Positions 33,198-42,222 of a DNA stretch of 52,732 nucleotides are shown one piece after another. This DNA is from a bacterium CG_4_9_14_3_um_filter_65_15 (lineage in GTDB: Bacteria; Krumholzibacteriota; Krumholzibacteriia; LZORAL124-64-63), in the NCBI GenBank assembly GCA_002790835.1, contig PFVX01000026.1, forward strand, positions 1 through 52,732, read 5' to 3'. The number at the start of each line of letters is the position of its first letter. The first letter of the stretch is position 1. The position numbers were made by a program, and so were the translations under genes. The notes under the pieces were generated by a model. It saw nothing but the letters and a program-made list of their open reading frames with translations, did not search any database and had not been told where the DNA came from.

Positions 33198-35132
33198 ATG
33201 CTACGCATGTTTCGCGTGGGCTGTGCGCTCATGCTTTTGTCGTTCGTCCGTGCGCCGGTCCTGGCGCAGGAAACGGTCCTGCCCGATTCGTCGGCCTCGT
33301 TCATCGTCGCCGCCGGCGACACCTTGTGGCTGGCCGCGCCCCTGGAGGTCGTGGGCTCGCGCGTGCCGGCGGCCTTGCCGGGCACCCTGCGCTCGGTGGG
33401 GGTCGTCACCTCGGATGACCTGGACCACGGCGCCGCCGATGGGGTGGCGGCCGCCCTGGCCGTCGAACCCGGCGTGGTCACAGGGCAGCGCCGCGCCTTC
33501 GGCGTGCAGTCGGATCTGAGCATCCGCGGCTCGGGCTTTGACCAGGTGCAGGTGCTGCTGGACGGCTACGACCTGAGCGACCCGCAGACGGGCCATCACC
33601 TGCTGGATCTGCCGCTGGCATTGCAGGACATCTCGCGCCTGGAGGTCCTGCCCGGCCACGGGGCGGCCCTGTACGGCTCGGGCGCCTTCGGCGGCACCCT
33701 GAACGTGGTGGCCAAGCGTCCCGCCGATGAATCGGGCGGCGAGCTGGCCGTCAGCGGCGGGGGCCAGGGCACGCGCGGGGCGCGGGGCGTGGCGAACATG
33801 CGGCTGGATGGTTTGACGGGCGTGCGGCTTTCGGGTTCGGCCCTGGGCACCGACGGCTACGCCGCGCCCGCCACCGGCGGCGGTGAGAAGTGGCTGGGCA
33901 ACGACGCCGAGGTCTACACGGCCACCGCGCGGGTGGTGCGCGAGACCGGCAGCGGCGACTGGGACGCGTTCGCCGGCTTCGCCTCGCGCGATTTCGGCGC
34001 GCTGGACTTCTACGCCCCTTATCCCTCGCGGGAGCGCACGAAATCCTTCTTCGGCGCGGTGATGCGCACCATATCCACCGGCGGCCGCCTGACCCTGGAG
34101 CCGCGCCTGCATTTTCGCCGGCATCGCGACGAATTCGTCCTGTTCAAGGACGCCCCCGACGTTTTCACCAACGACCACGTGAGCCGGCGCGCCGGAGGCG
34201 AACTGTGCGGCATCGTGGACCTGGGTCGCGACCACGCCCTGGCCTGGGGGCTGGAGGGCCTGTACGAGGACATCGACAGCCGGGGGCTGAGGTCGGGCGT
34301 GTGGGGCGAGGCCCTGGGCTTCCACGTGCGTCGTCGCGCCTCCTTGGCCGTGGAGGTGGATCGCGATCTGGGACGTTTGCGCTGGCAGGTGGGCGGCCGC
34401 CTGGATGCCCGCAACCGGTACGCGCCCCGCACCACCGGCACCGCGGCGGTGGCCTTCGACCTGGACGACGCCTGGACCGTGCGCGGCAGCCTAGGCGGCG
34501 TATACCGCGTGCCTACGTTCACCGACCTGTACTACGTGAGCCCGGCCAACCTGGGCAACCCCGACCTGGTGCCCGAGCACGGCTGGACCTGGGACGCGGG
34601 TCTGGGCCGACGCCTCGGTGCGGTGGCCGTGCGGGCGACGTATTTCGAACGCTACGAGCACGATCGCATCGAGTGGGCGCGGCCCGCCGACGCTCTGGCC
34701 ACCGACCCCTGGCAGGTTCTGAACGTGGCCACCGGCAAGACGCGCGGCACCGAGACGCGCCTGGACTGGACCACGGCCCGCGGGCACACCCTGGGCGTGT
34801 CGTGGTCGTGGCTGGAGCAGACGAGCGCTCTGGATCCCGGCTACGCGGGCAAGTACACCCTGCTGGCGCCGCGCCAGGTGCTGGCCGCCGGTGGCGTGCT
34901 GGTGCTGCCGGCGGGGCTGACCGCGGGTGCGACCGCGCGGTACATCGAGCGCACCGGCGGTCCCGAGGAATTCAAGACGGCCTTCGTGCTGGACGGGAGG
35001 CTCAGTTGGCAGCGCGGCCGGTGGTTCGCCCATCTGACGGGTTCGAACCTGCTGGACCGCACCTACCAGGAGGTCCCGGGGGTTCCCATGTCCGGACCGC
35101 TGGCGGTGCTGGAGGTGGGCAGGGGGTTCTGA
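33198..35132 (+). CDS. TonB-dependent outer-membrane receptor (BtuB-like)
   Basis: This 644-aa receptor imports a ligand through the outer membrane with energy from TonB. The signal peptide is MLRMFRVGCALMLLSFVRAPVLA. A TonB-box-like segment (LEVVGSRV), a plug domain (about 60-165: SIRGSGFDQVQVLLDGYDLSDPQTG, LPGHGAALYGSGAFGGTLNVVAKRP) and a beta barrel of 22-type strands follow, ending in SNLLDRTYQEVPG...GRGF. The plug resembles cobalamin and siderophore receptors, but the ligand is unknown; no riboswitch fits in the 26-nt gap. The terminal F is the expected Bam signal. The 3' end overlaps a minus-strand remnant by 70 bp. Confidence 0.9.
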   Translation: MLRMFRVGCALMLLSFVRAPVLAQETVLPDSSASFIVAAGDTLWLAAPLEVVGSRVPAALPGTLRSVGVVTSDDLDHGAADGVAAALAVEPGVVTGQRRAFGVQSDLSIRGSGFDQVQVLLDGYDLSDPQTGHHLLDLPLALQDISRLEVLPGHGAALYGSGAFGGTLNVVAKRPADESGGELAVSGGGQGTRGARGVANMRLDGLTGVRLSGSALGTDGYAAPATGGGEKWLGNDAEVYTATARVVRETGSGDWDAFAGFASRDFGALDFYAPYPSRERTKSFFGAVMRTISTGGRLTLEPRLHFRRHRDEFVLFKDAPDVFTNDHVSRRAGGELCGIVDLGRDHALAWGLEGLYEDIDSRGLRSGVWGEALGFHVRRRASLAVEVDRDLGRLRWQVGGRLDARNRYAPRTTGTAAVAFDLDDAWTVRGSLGGVYRVPTFTDLYYVSPANLGNPDLVPEHGWTWDAGLGRRLGAVAVRATYFERYEHDRIEWARPADALATDPWQVLNVATGKTRGTETRLDWTTARGHTLGVSWSWLEQTSALDPGYAGKYTLLAPRQVLAAGGVLVLPAGLTAGATARYIERTGGPEEFKTAFVLDGRLSWQRGRWFAHLTGSNLLDRTYQEVPGVPMSGPLAVLEVGRGF

Positions 35133-35707
35133 GGACCTCCCGACTTCACCAGCTTTACCCGTCCCGTCCGGACGGTCTTTCCGGCCGTCAGGCGGGTGAA
35201 ATACACCCCGGACTCCACCGCGCGTCCCTGATCATCCGTTCCATCCCAGGCGACCTTGTGGGTTCGGGCCGCGAATTGCCCCTCGGCCAGGGTGCGCACT
35301 TTGATCCCGGCGACGTTGTAGACGCTCAGGGTTCCGGTGGTCGGTGAGGGGGCCGTGAACTCGATCGTCGTCGTTCCGTTGAGCGGGTTCGGATAGGCCG
35401 GGTGCAGGATGATTCCGGGTGCCGGTGCGCCCTCACCGGGTGAGGTCACCCCCGACGGCGCCGACCGCGTGAACGAGTCGATGACCTCGCCGGTGGGCGT
35501 CAGGGCGGTGAGGGTCAGCGAGGTGCCGTCGATTTCCACCTTGCAGTAGTGGTTCGCCTGGGCCGTCGCCAACACGTACGGATAGCCGGGGTCGGGGGCA
35601 TCGAGGCCCGCATGCGGGTGCAGATCCTGGGCACCGAGCCTCAGGGATCGGTCGGCGACCTGATGATCCCCTCTCCCCGGTCGCCGGCAGTTCCCTGGTG
35701 GTCGCCC
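35063..35707 (-). pseudogene. Remnant of a secreted phosphatase-like gene with sorting-like tail
   Basis: The frame has no start codon and is open from just after the MATE stop down to 35063. It reads GDHQVADRSLRLGAQDLHPHAG, then NHYCKVEIDGTSLTLTALTPTGEVIDSFT, which resembles the end of a purple-acid-phosphatase-like domain. An FlgD-like sorting domain follows (AYPNPLNGTTTIEFTAP...GVYFTRLTAGKTVRTGRVKLVK). After KLVK there is no stop: the frame runs on into the antisense of the TonB receptor. This suggests that both ends of the original gene are lost. It is in frame with the upstream MATE gene across its stop codon. Confidence 0.6.
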
Positions 35708-37123
35708 CTACCGAAAAATATCGATCTTATGCCACCGCCCCGACGCAAACCGCCGGTACAGCGCCAGTCCCTGCAGCAGGTAACACACGGTGGCGCCCAC
35801 CCAGGCGGCCTGCACGTCGCCGCCGCGCTGGACGATGAGGAACCATGTCAGCGGGATGAACATGCCCCACATCAGTGCCAGGGTCACCAGCATGGTGTAG
35901 CGGGTGTCGCCGGCGCCGGTCAGAACGCCGCTGCTGAGCATGCGCAGGCCGTCGAAGATCTGGAATATCGCCGCGGTCACCGCCAGGCCCGCGCCCAGAG
36001 CCAGCACCGCCGGGTCGTGGGTGAAGATGCCGAAAATGTGGTGCCGCAGCAGGATGATGACCAGCGCCAGCAACACCGAGTAATACAACCCCAGCTTGTA
36101 GGTCTGGCGGCTGTAGCGGGCGGCGGTCAGCGGCTCGCCCCTGCCGATCCAGTTGCCCGTCAGCACGCCGGCCGCGGTCGTCAGCCCCCACATGGGCATG
36201 AAGCTGAACGAGATCAGCTGGATGGTGATCTGGCTGGCGGCCAGGGGCACGGCCCCGGTGGTGCCCACGAAGATCGTGAACATCAGAAAGCCTTCCACGT
36301 CGATGAACCCTTCCCACGCCGACGGCAGGCCCACGCGGATCATGCGCCGGATGGCGGTCAGCTGCGGCGGCCGCACCCGGTGCAGGCTGTAGCGCTGCCG
36401 CAGACCGGGGGCCAGGGCCCACCACGCCAGGGCCACCGTGTTGACGAAGACGCCGATGCTGGTGGCGATGGCGGCGCCCTTGATCCCCATCGGCGCCATC
36501 GCAAACCAGGTGTGCCCGCCCACCGTGACCCCGGCCCAGCCGAAGATCAGCCACACATCCAGCACGAAGTTCACCAGGTTGCCGATCACCCCGGCGTACA
36601 TGGGCACCATGACGTCGCGGCGGCCCTGGTAGAAACCCATGAGGGCGAACCCGGCCTGGGTGAACACCGCGCTCATGCTGCGCCACTTGATGTAGGTGTA
36701 GGTCAAAGCCTGCACGTCGGGCGGGTTGTGCGTCCACGGCATCACCACATAGCTGTAGTAACCGAACACCTGCAGCACCAACCCCGAGGCCACCGCGATG
36801 TACAGCCCCTGCCAGGCGTAATGCGCAACGCCCTCGTCGTCGCCCCTGCCGTGAGACTGGCTGACGAAGGTGCCGGTGATGCGGCTGAGGTTGTTGAACA
36901 GGGAGTACGACGCCCAGGTCAACATGCCGCCCAGGCCGGCGGCGGCCAGCGACACGCTGTTGACCCGACCGAGCATGGCGGTGTCCACCGTCCACATCAG
37001 CGTCTGCGAAAGCATGGCCAGGATGGTGGGCGTGGCCAGGGCCATGATCTCGCGCCCGTGATGCACCGTCAGCTTTCCCGGCAGGGGATTCCAGTGGCGT
37101 TTGCTGGTGTTCAGGGTCATCAT
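35708..37123 (-). CDS. MATE-family multidrug/metabolite efflux transporter
   Basis: This 471-aa, 12-segment Na+ or H+ coupled exporter has the family's two-half fold. LSQTLMWTVDTAMLGRV near the start and the second-half counterpart around the MWGLTTAAGVLTGNWIG region are typical MATE motifs. The drug or metabolite is unknown. Two adjacent ATG codons (37123 and 37120) can start the protein. It is divergent from aroA and is followed immediately by the remnant gene. Confidence 0.9.
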   Translation of the reverse strand: MMTLNTSKRHWNPLPGKLTVHHGREIMALATPTILAMLSQTLMWTVDTAMLGRVNSVSLAAAGLGGMLTWASYSLFNNLSRITGTFVSQSHGRGDDEGVAHYAWQGLYIAVASGLVLQVFGYYSYVVMPWTHNPPDVQALTYTYIKWRSMSAVFTQAGFALMGFYQGRRDVMVPMYAGVIGNLVNFVLDVWLIFGWAGVTVGGHTWFAMAPMGIKGAAIATSIGVFVNTVALAWWALAPGLRQRYSLHRVRPPQLTAIRRMIRVGLPSAWEGFIDVEGFLMFTIFVGTTGAVPLAASQITIQLISFSFMPMWGLTTAAGVLTGNWIGRGEPLTAARYSRQTYKLGLYYSVLLALVIILLRHHIFGIFTHDPAVLALGAGLAVTAAIFQIFDGLRMLSSGVLTGAGDTRYTMLVTLALMWGMFIPLTWFLIVQRGGDVQAAWVGATVCYLLQGLALYRRFASGRWHKIDIFR

Positions 37124-37196
37124 CCCTATCTTTGGAGGTGGAAATCCGATCGGAACAATATCGCTTCCTGACTGCAAACCGGACAGGAGATCCCGC

Positions 37197-38534
37197 GTGT
37201 CGAGCCTCTTGCCAACCTCCACGGGCCCGTTGCAGGGTACCCTTCGCGTTCCCGGCGACAAATCGATTTCCCATCGGGCGGCGCTTTTCGGGCTGATCGC
37301 CGGCGCCCCCTGTCGGGCCACGAACTGGCTCGACGCCGCCGACACGCGCTGCAGTCTGGCCGCCGTTCGGGACCTGGGATGCGCGGCCGAATTCGGCGAT
37401 TCGACGCTCCAGGTTGCCCCCGGACCCTGGCCCAAGGCCCTGGCCGGCGGCGGCAAACCCCGGACCCTCGATTGCGGCAACAGCGGCACCACGGCGCGTC
37501 TGCTGCTGGGTTTGCTGGCCGCCCGGCTGCCCCAGGGCGGGCCGGGCGTGCTCCTGACCGGCGACGTGTCCCTGCGCGGCCGGCCCATGGGGCGGGTTAT
37601 CGATCCCTTGCGCGCCATGGGCGCCGACATCCAGCACATGGCCACCGAGGGCCGCTTGCCGGTGCTGCTGCGCGGGGCCGACCTCCAGGGGATTGTGCAC
37701 CGGATGAAGGTGCCCTCGGCCCAGGCGAAATCGGCCCTGCTGCTGGCGGGGTTGCAGGCCTCGGGCCGCACCGAGGTGCACGGTGGCGGCTCCTCGCGCG
37801 ACCACACCGAGCGCCTGCTGCGGACCATGGGGGTGGAGCTGGAAGACCTGCCGCAGGGCGGAGTGGCCGTCACCGGGGGCCAAAACGTGGGCGGTTTCGA
37901 TATTGCCGTGCCGGGCGATCCTTCCTCGGCGGCGTTCTTCTGGACCGCCGCCGCCATGCTGCCCGGCTCGAGCGTGACCGTCACCGGCTGCGGCCTCAAC
38001 GAGGGCCGCGTGGGCGCGTTGCGGGTGCTGCGCCGGGCGGGCGTCCAGGTGACCATCGACCGCGCCCGGGGGCCGCGCGAAGGCGAAATGCTGGGCGATG
38101 TGACCGTTGCCTACGGCACGCCCCAGCCCTTCACCATCGACGCGGTGGAAATGCCCACCCTGGTGGACGAGATCCCCGTGCTGGCGGTGCTGGCGACTTC
38201 CCTGCCGGGGCAGAGCGTCATCACCGGCGCGGCCGAGCTGCGCCTCAAGGAATCGGACCGCCTGGCGCTGGTGGCGGCCAACCTGCAGCGTCTGGGCGCC
38301 CAGGTCGAGGAGCAGGCCGAAGGGCTGGTCATTTCCGGCCCGGTGCGGTTGAAAGGCGGCACCAAATCCGCCCCCCTGGTGTTGGAAACCGGCGGCGATC
38401 ACCGCCTGGCCATGGCCTTGGCCATCGCCGCGCTGGGGGCCGAGGGCCGCTGCGCGCTGGACGCCCCCGGCTGTGTCGATGTATCTTATCCGGACTTTTT
38501 CACCGCCCTGGACGGCCTGCTGGCCGGGGACTGA
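37197..38534 (+). CDS. aroA: 3-phosphoshikimate 1-carboxyvinyltransferase
   Basis: EPSP synthase joins shikimate-3-phosphate and phosphoenolpyruvate in aromatic amino acid synthesis. The 445-aa product has PGDKSISHRAALFG at the N-terminus, the NSGTTARLLLGLL motif, LTGDVSLRGRPMGRVIDPLRAMGA, and the C-terminal ELRLKESDRL. These catalytic motifs are all intact. The start GTG 37197 has CAGGAGA upstream. aroC follows after 17 nt. Confidence 0.95.
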   Translation: MSSLLPTSTGPLQGTLRVPGDKSISHRAALFGLIAGAPCRATNWLDAADTRCSLAAVRDLGCAAEFGDSTLQVAPGPWPKALAGGGKPRTLDCGNSGTTARLLLGLLAARLPQGGPGVLLTGDVSLRGRPMGRVIDPLRAMGADIQHMATEGRLPVLLRGADLQGIVHRMKVPSAQAKSALLLAGLQASGRTEVHGGGSSRDHTERLLRTMGVELEDLPQGGVAVTGGQNVGGFDIAVPGDPSSAAFFWTAAAMLPGSSVTVTGCGLNEGRVGALRVLRRAGVQVTIDRARGPREGEMLGDVTVAYGTPQPFTIDAVEMPTLVDEIPVLAVLATSLPGQSVITGAAELRLKESDRLALVAANLQRLGAQVEEQAEGLVISGPVRLKGGTKSAPLVLETGGDHRLAMALAIAALGAEGRCALDAPGCVDVSYPDFFTALDGLLAGD

Positions 38535-38551
38535 CTGAACGAAACGAGATC

Positions 38552-39700
38552 GTGGTGCGCTACCTGCTGGCCGGCGAAAGCCACGGCCCCGCCCTGGTGG
38601 GCATCCTGGAGGGATTTCCCGCCGGGCTGGCCATCGCCGAGAAGTTCGTCAACGCCGAGCTGGATCTGCGCCGGCAGGGCTATGGCCGCGGCCTGCGCGT
38701 CACCGGCATCGAACTGGACCAGGTGGAGTTCCTGGCGGGGTTCTGGAAGGGCAAGACCCTGGGGTCGCCCATCGCCTTCACCATCGCCAACCGGGACTTT
38801 GAACTGCGCAAGGGCAAGCCGGCCCAGCGCTGGCGGGTGCCGCGGCCGGGTCACGCCGACCTGCCCGGGCTGATCCGCTACGGGTACGACGACTGCGCCC
38901 CGGTGGCCGAACGCGCCAGCGCCCGCTCCACCGCCGCCTACACCGCTGCGGGCGCCTGCGCCAAGGCCCTGCTGGCCCGCTTCGGGATCACCGTGCTGTC
39001 CCACGTGACGGCGGTCGGCGGGGTGCAGGCCTATCCGGTGGAGCCCTCGCCGGCGCAGCTGAGGCGGGTGCGCAAGGGGCAGGTGGGTAAGACCCGGCCG
39101 TTGCGCTGCCTGGATGTGCAGACGGAAAAGGCCATGGTCGCGGCCGTGGACCAGGCCATGGGCGAGGGCGTGACCCTGGGCGGCGTGTTCGAAGTGGTGG
39201 CGTTCGGGGTTCCGGCGGGGCTGGGCACCTACGCCCACCCGGACCGGCGCCTGGACGCCCGCCTGGCGGCCGAGATCATGGGCATTCCTGCGCTCAAGGC
39301 GATAGAGATCGGCGACGGGATCACGGTGGCCGGTGAGACCGGCCGCACCGCTCACGACGAGATCCTGCCCGCGGGACGCAAGGGCTATCGCCGCGAGACC
39401 AACCGCGCCGGCGGCCTCGAGGGCGGCGTGACCAACGGCGAACCGCTGACCGTGCGCGGCTTCGTCAAGCCCATCAGCAGCCAAAGACGCCGGCTCAACA
39501 GCGTCGACGTGCGCACGGGCAAGGCCGCCAAGGCGGCCTACGTGCGGTCCGACACCTGCGTGGTGCCGGCCGCAGGGATCATCGCCGAAGCGGCCGTGGC
39601 CTGGTGTCTGGCCGATGCGTTGACCAGTTTTCTGGGCGGCGACAACCTGGATGTCATGCTGCGGCGCAGCAAAGAGCTCGAGGGATGGAAGAAGGCATGA
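38552..39700 (+). CDS. aroC: Chorismate synthase
   Basis: This enzyme makes chorismate from EPSP with reduced flavin, in the cytoplasm. The 382-aa product has LLAGESHGPALVGILEGFPAG, the RPGHADLPGLIRYGYDD region, ERASARSTAAYTAAGACAKAL (usually ASARETA) and NRAGGLEGGVTNGEPLTVR, so it belongs to the compact bacterial type. The start is one of two adjacent GTG codons (38552 or 38555). Its stop overlaps the tyrS start by 4 nt (ATGA). Confidence 0.95.
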   Translation: MVRYLLAGESHGPALVGILEGFPAGLAIAEKFVNAELDLRRQGYGRGLRVTGIELDQVEFLAGFWKGKTLGSPIAFTIANRDFELRKGKPAQRWRVPRPGHADLPGLIRYGYDDCAPVAERASARSTAAYTAAGACAKALLARFGITVLSHVTAVGGVQAYPVEPSPAQLRRVRKGQVGKTRPLRCLDVQTEKAMVAAVDQAMGEGVTLGGVFEVVAFGVPAGLGTYAHPDRRLDARLAAEIMGIPALKAIEIGDGITVAGETGRTAHDEILPAGRKGYRRETNRAGGLEGGVTNGEPLTVRGFVKPISSQRRRLNSVDVRTGKAAKAAYVRSDTCVVPAAGIIAEAAVAWCLADALTSFLGGDNLDVMLRRSKELEGWKKA

Positions 39701-40980
39701 ACCAAAACGGCATGAGAAGCGAGACCGGATTCACGACGTTCCTGGACGAGATGAAGTGGCGCGGGTTCTTCGAGCAGTGCAGCGACGAGGACGCCCTGTA
39801 CGACCTGCTGTCCGCCGAGACGGTGACTGGGTACATCGGTTTCGACCCCACGGCCGACAGCCTGCACGTCGGCAGCCTGCTGCCCATCATGGGGCTGGTC
39901 CACCTGCAGCGCCACGGCCACCGGCCCATCGCCATCGTGGGTGGGGCCACGGCCATGGTGGGCGACCCCACCGGCCGCACCGAGCTGCGCCGGATGCTCA
40001 CCCTGGAAAAAATCGAAGAGAACCTGCTGGGCATCAAGGGCCAGTTGGGCCACTACCTGCGCTTCGGGGACGGCCTGCAGGACGGCCTGATGCTCAACAA
40101 CGCCGACTGGCTCAAGGATTTCGGCTACCTCGAGTTCTTGCGCGAGTTCGGCCACCACTTCAGCGTGAACCAGATGCTGGCGCGCGATTCGGTCAAGTCG
40201 CGCATGGAACACGGCCTGTCGTTCATCGAGTTCAACTACATGCTGCTGCAGGCCTTCGATTTCATGGTGCTCAACCGCGACCACGGCTGCAAGCTGCAGA
40301 TGGGCGGCAGCGACCAGTGGGGGAACATCTGCTCGGGCATCGATCTCGCGCGCCGGGTGAACCGGCAGGAGGTCTTCGGCCTGACCTTCCCCCTGATGAT
40401 GACCGCCGCGGGCACCAAGATGGGCAAGTCCGCCGGCGGGGCGGTGTGGCTGGCCGCCGAGCGCACCAGCGTGCACGACTTCTACCAGTACTGGATCAAC
40501 GTGGACGACCGCGACGTCGCCCGCTTCCTGCGCCTGTACACCTTGTTGCCGCCCGAGAGCATCGAGAAACTGGAGAGCCTGACCGGCGCGGACATCCGCG
40601 AGGCCAAGCGCGTGCTGGCCCACGAGGTCACCGCCATGCTGCACGGGGATGCGGCCGCGACCGAAGCCGCCGAGGCTGCCCAGGCCCTGTTCGGCGGCGG
40701 TGGCGGGGGCGACGCCGAGGGGATCCCCGGCAGCGAACGGCCTCTGGCCGATTTCGACGGCGACGGCGTGACCCTGATCGACACCCTGGTCGACAGCGGC
40801 CTGCTCGGGAGCAAAGGCGAAGCGCGACGCATGATCCGCCAGAAGGCGGTGCGGATCAACGGCGAGGTCATCGTCGACGAGATGCGCAGCCTGACCGCCG
40901 ACGACATCAGCGACGGGCGCATCGCCCTGCAGGTGGGCAAGAAACGACATCATCACCTCATCATCACCGGGGCGGGCTGA
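39697..40980 (+). CDS. tyrS: Tyrosyl-tRNA synthetase
   Basis: TyrS charges tRNA-Tyr with tyrosine. The 427-aa class I enzyme has the HIGH-type motif as HVGS (FDPTADSLHVGSLLP), the tyrosine-specific region QMGGSDQWGNI, the KMSKS-type motif as KMGKS, and a C-terminal S4 RNA-binding domain (VTLIDTLVDSGLLGSKGEARRMIRQKAVRINGEVI). A Gly-rich spacer (FGGGGGGDAEG) separates core and S4 domain. ATG 39697 overlaps the aroC stop, so translation is coupled to the chorismate pathway that makes its amino acid. Confidence 0.95.
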   Translation: MNQNGMRSETGFTTFLDEMKWRGFFEQCSDEDALYDLLSAETVTGYIGFDPTADSLHVGSLLPIMGLVHLQRHGHRPIAIVGGATAMVGDPTGRTELRRMLTLEKIEENLLGIKGQLGHYLRFGDGLQDGLMLNNADWLKDFGYLEFLREFGHHFSVNQMLARDSVKSRMEHGLSFIEFNYMLLQAFDFMVLNRDHGCKLQMGGSDQWGNICSGIDLARRVNRQEVFGLTFPLMMTAAGTKMGKSAGGAVWLAAERTSVHDFYQYWINVDDRDVARFLRLYTLLPPESIEKLESLTGADIREAKRVLAHEVTAMLHGDAAATEAAEAAQALFGGGGGGDAEGIPGSERPLADFDGDGVTLIDTLVDSGLLGSKGEARRMIRQKAVRINGEVIVDEMRSLTADDISDGRIALQVGKKRHHHLIITGAG

Positions 40981-41016
40981 TCACCCGCCCCCCATCCCAC
41001 CCGAGGACGGTTCCAC

Positions 41017-42207
41017 ATGACCCGCAAGACCCTGACCCTTTCTCTTCTGCTGTTGATCTGCATCGCCACGGTGGCCGCGGCCAACCCCGACTACGAGGCC
41101 GCGATGGAGCGCACCGCCGTCCTCACCGCGGACCTGCAGTCCTACGAACTGCACGGAACCATGCTCCTGAAAACCGAAGCCCGGGGCCAGGACGGCGGCA
41201 CGGGGATTTCCATCGAGGTCTTCGCGGCCGCGCGCTATCCCGACCGTCTGGCGAGCCGGCAGGAGGGCGGGATCTACAACGTGAATCTGGGCGTGGGGGC
41301 GGAGCATTCCTGGTTCTATCTCAGCCGGCAGAACGCCTGCTTCGTGGGGGATCCCTATCCTCTGTCGCGCGACCTGGACACCGAACCGGGCATGGCCCTG
41401 GTGCCGGAGAAGGTCTTCAACTTCTACTCGGGCCTGGGCCAGGCGATCCTGCCGGACTTCCTGCCCGTGGCGGCTGAGACCGGCCACGAGATCTTCCATC
41501 TGGACGGCCGGGATGTTCCCTGTCAGGTCTTTCGCACCGCGGAGGACGTGGAGGCCGGCCTGGGGCCGCGCGAGTACTGGTACGATCCGCAGTCGGGCCT
41601 GGTCCTCAAGGCGGCCCTTTGCGTTTACGGGGATCGCGGCGGGATGCCCATGCAGCAGACCATGGTCTACGAGACCGTCTCCATTTCGGTCAACGCCCCG
41701 GTGGACGAGAAGCTGTTCGCCTACACCCCGCCCGAGGGTGTGACCGTGGTCAACCGGCTGGAAAAGGTGGTCAACCCCGAGTCCCTGACCGGCGACCCGG
41801 CTCCCGACGTCACCTTCACCGACCTGGACGGCAACCCGGTCCGGCTGGCAGATTTTCGAGGCAAGGTGGTGTTCCTGGATATCTGGGCCACGTGGTGCGG
41901 TCCCTGCAAGATGGAGATGCCGCACATCGAGGCCCTGCACAAGGAGCTGTCCCCCGGCGGCGATGTGGTCTTTCTGGCCGCCAGCAGCGAGCCCGCCGAG
42001 ACCATCAAGCCCTTCATCAAGAAGGCCGGCTACACGTTCCAGGTGGTGCGGATTTCCCAGAACGATGCCGTCAGCCTCTTCAATGCGTCCAACATCCCCG
42101 CGGGCTTCGTCATCGACCGCAACGGCATGATCCGGGCGCACATGGTGGGGGTGCAGTCGGAGCAGAGCCTGCGCGAGGCGCTGGGCCGGTCCGGTGTCGG
42201 CGATTAA
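41017..42207 (+). CDS. Secreted LolA-like plus TlpA-type thioredoxin protein
   Basis: This is a 396-aa exported protein with a signal peptide (LTLSLLLLICIATVAAA). The N-terminal 230 residues look like an outer-membrane lipoprotein-carrier-type (LolA/DUF2092-like) beta fold. The C-terminal third is a TlpA/ResA-like redoxin: GDPAPDVTFTDLDGNPVRLADFRGKVVFLDIWATWCGPC with the redox pair C294 and C297, then a cis-proline region IPAGFVIDRNGM. The redox step is likely thiol reduction in the periplasm. The gene lies 36 nt after tyrS. Unlike the candidate selenoprotein at 27432, the active site here is plain CxxC. Confidence 0.88.
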   Translation: MTRKTLTLSLLLLICIATVAAANPDYEAAMERTAVLTADLQSYELHGTMLLKTEARGQDGGTGISIEVFAAARYPDRLASRQEGGIYNVNLGVGAEHSWFYLSRQNACFVGDPYPLSRDLDTEPGMALVPEKVFNFYSGLGQAILPDFLPVAAETGHEIFHLDGRDVPCQVFRTAEDVEAGLGPREYWYDPQSGLVLKAALCVYGDRGGMPMQQTMVYETVSISVNAPVDEKLFAYTPPEGVTVVNRLEKVVNPESLTGDPAPDVTFTDLDGNPVRLADFRGKVVFLDIWATWCGPCKMEMPHIEALHKELSPGGDVVFLAASSEPAETIKPFIKKAGYTFQVVRISQNDAVSLFNASNIPAGFVIDRNGMIRAHMVGVQSEQSLREALGRSGVGD

Positions 42208-42222
42208 CGCCGGCCGACCGGG

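Noticed and set aside
31581-35132. A 1183-aa ORF that appears to fuse upstream sequence to the TonB receptor
   Set aside because: The first part is an out-of-frame reading of the MFS gene. The receptor has its own signal peptide and start at 33198.
35727-38402. An 891-aa minus-strand ORF and the 782-aa extension of MATE to 38056
   Set aside because: Both run antisense to aroA with no recognisable protein; the MATE family N-terminus starts at 37123.
37379-38551. N-terminal extension of aroC to 37379
   Set aside because: It is an out-of-frame reading of aroA. Chorismate synthase begins at the VVRYLLAGESHG motif.
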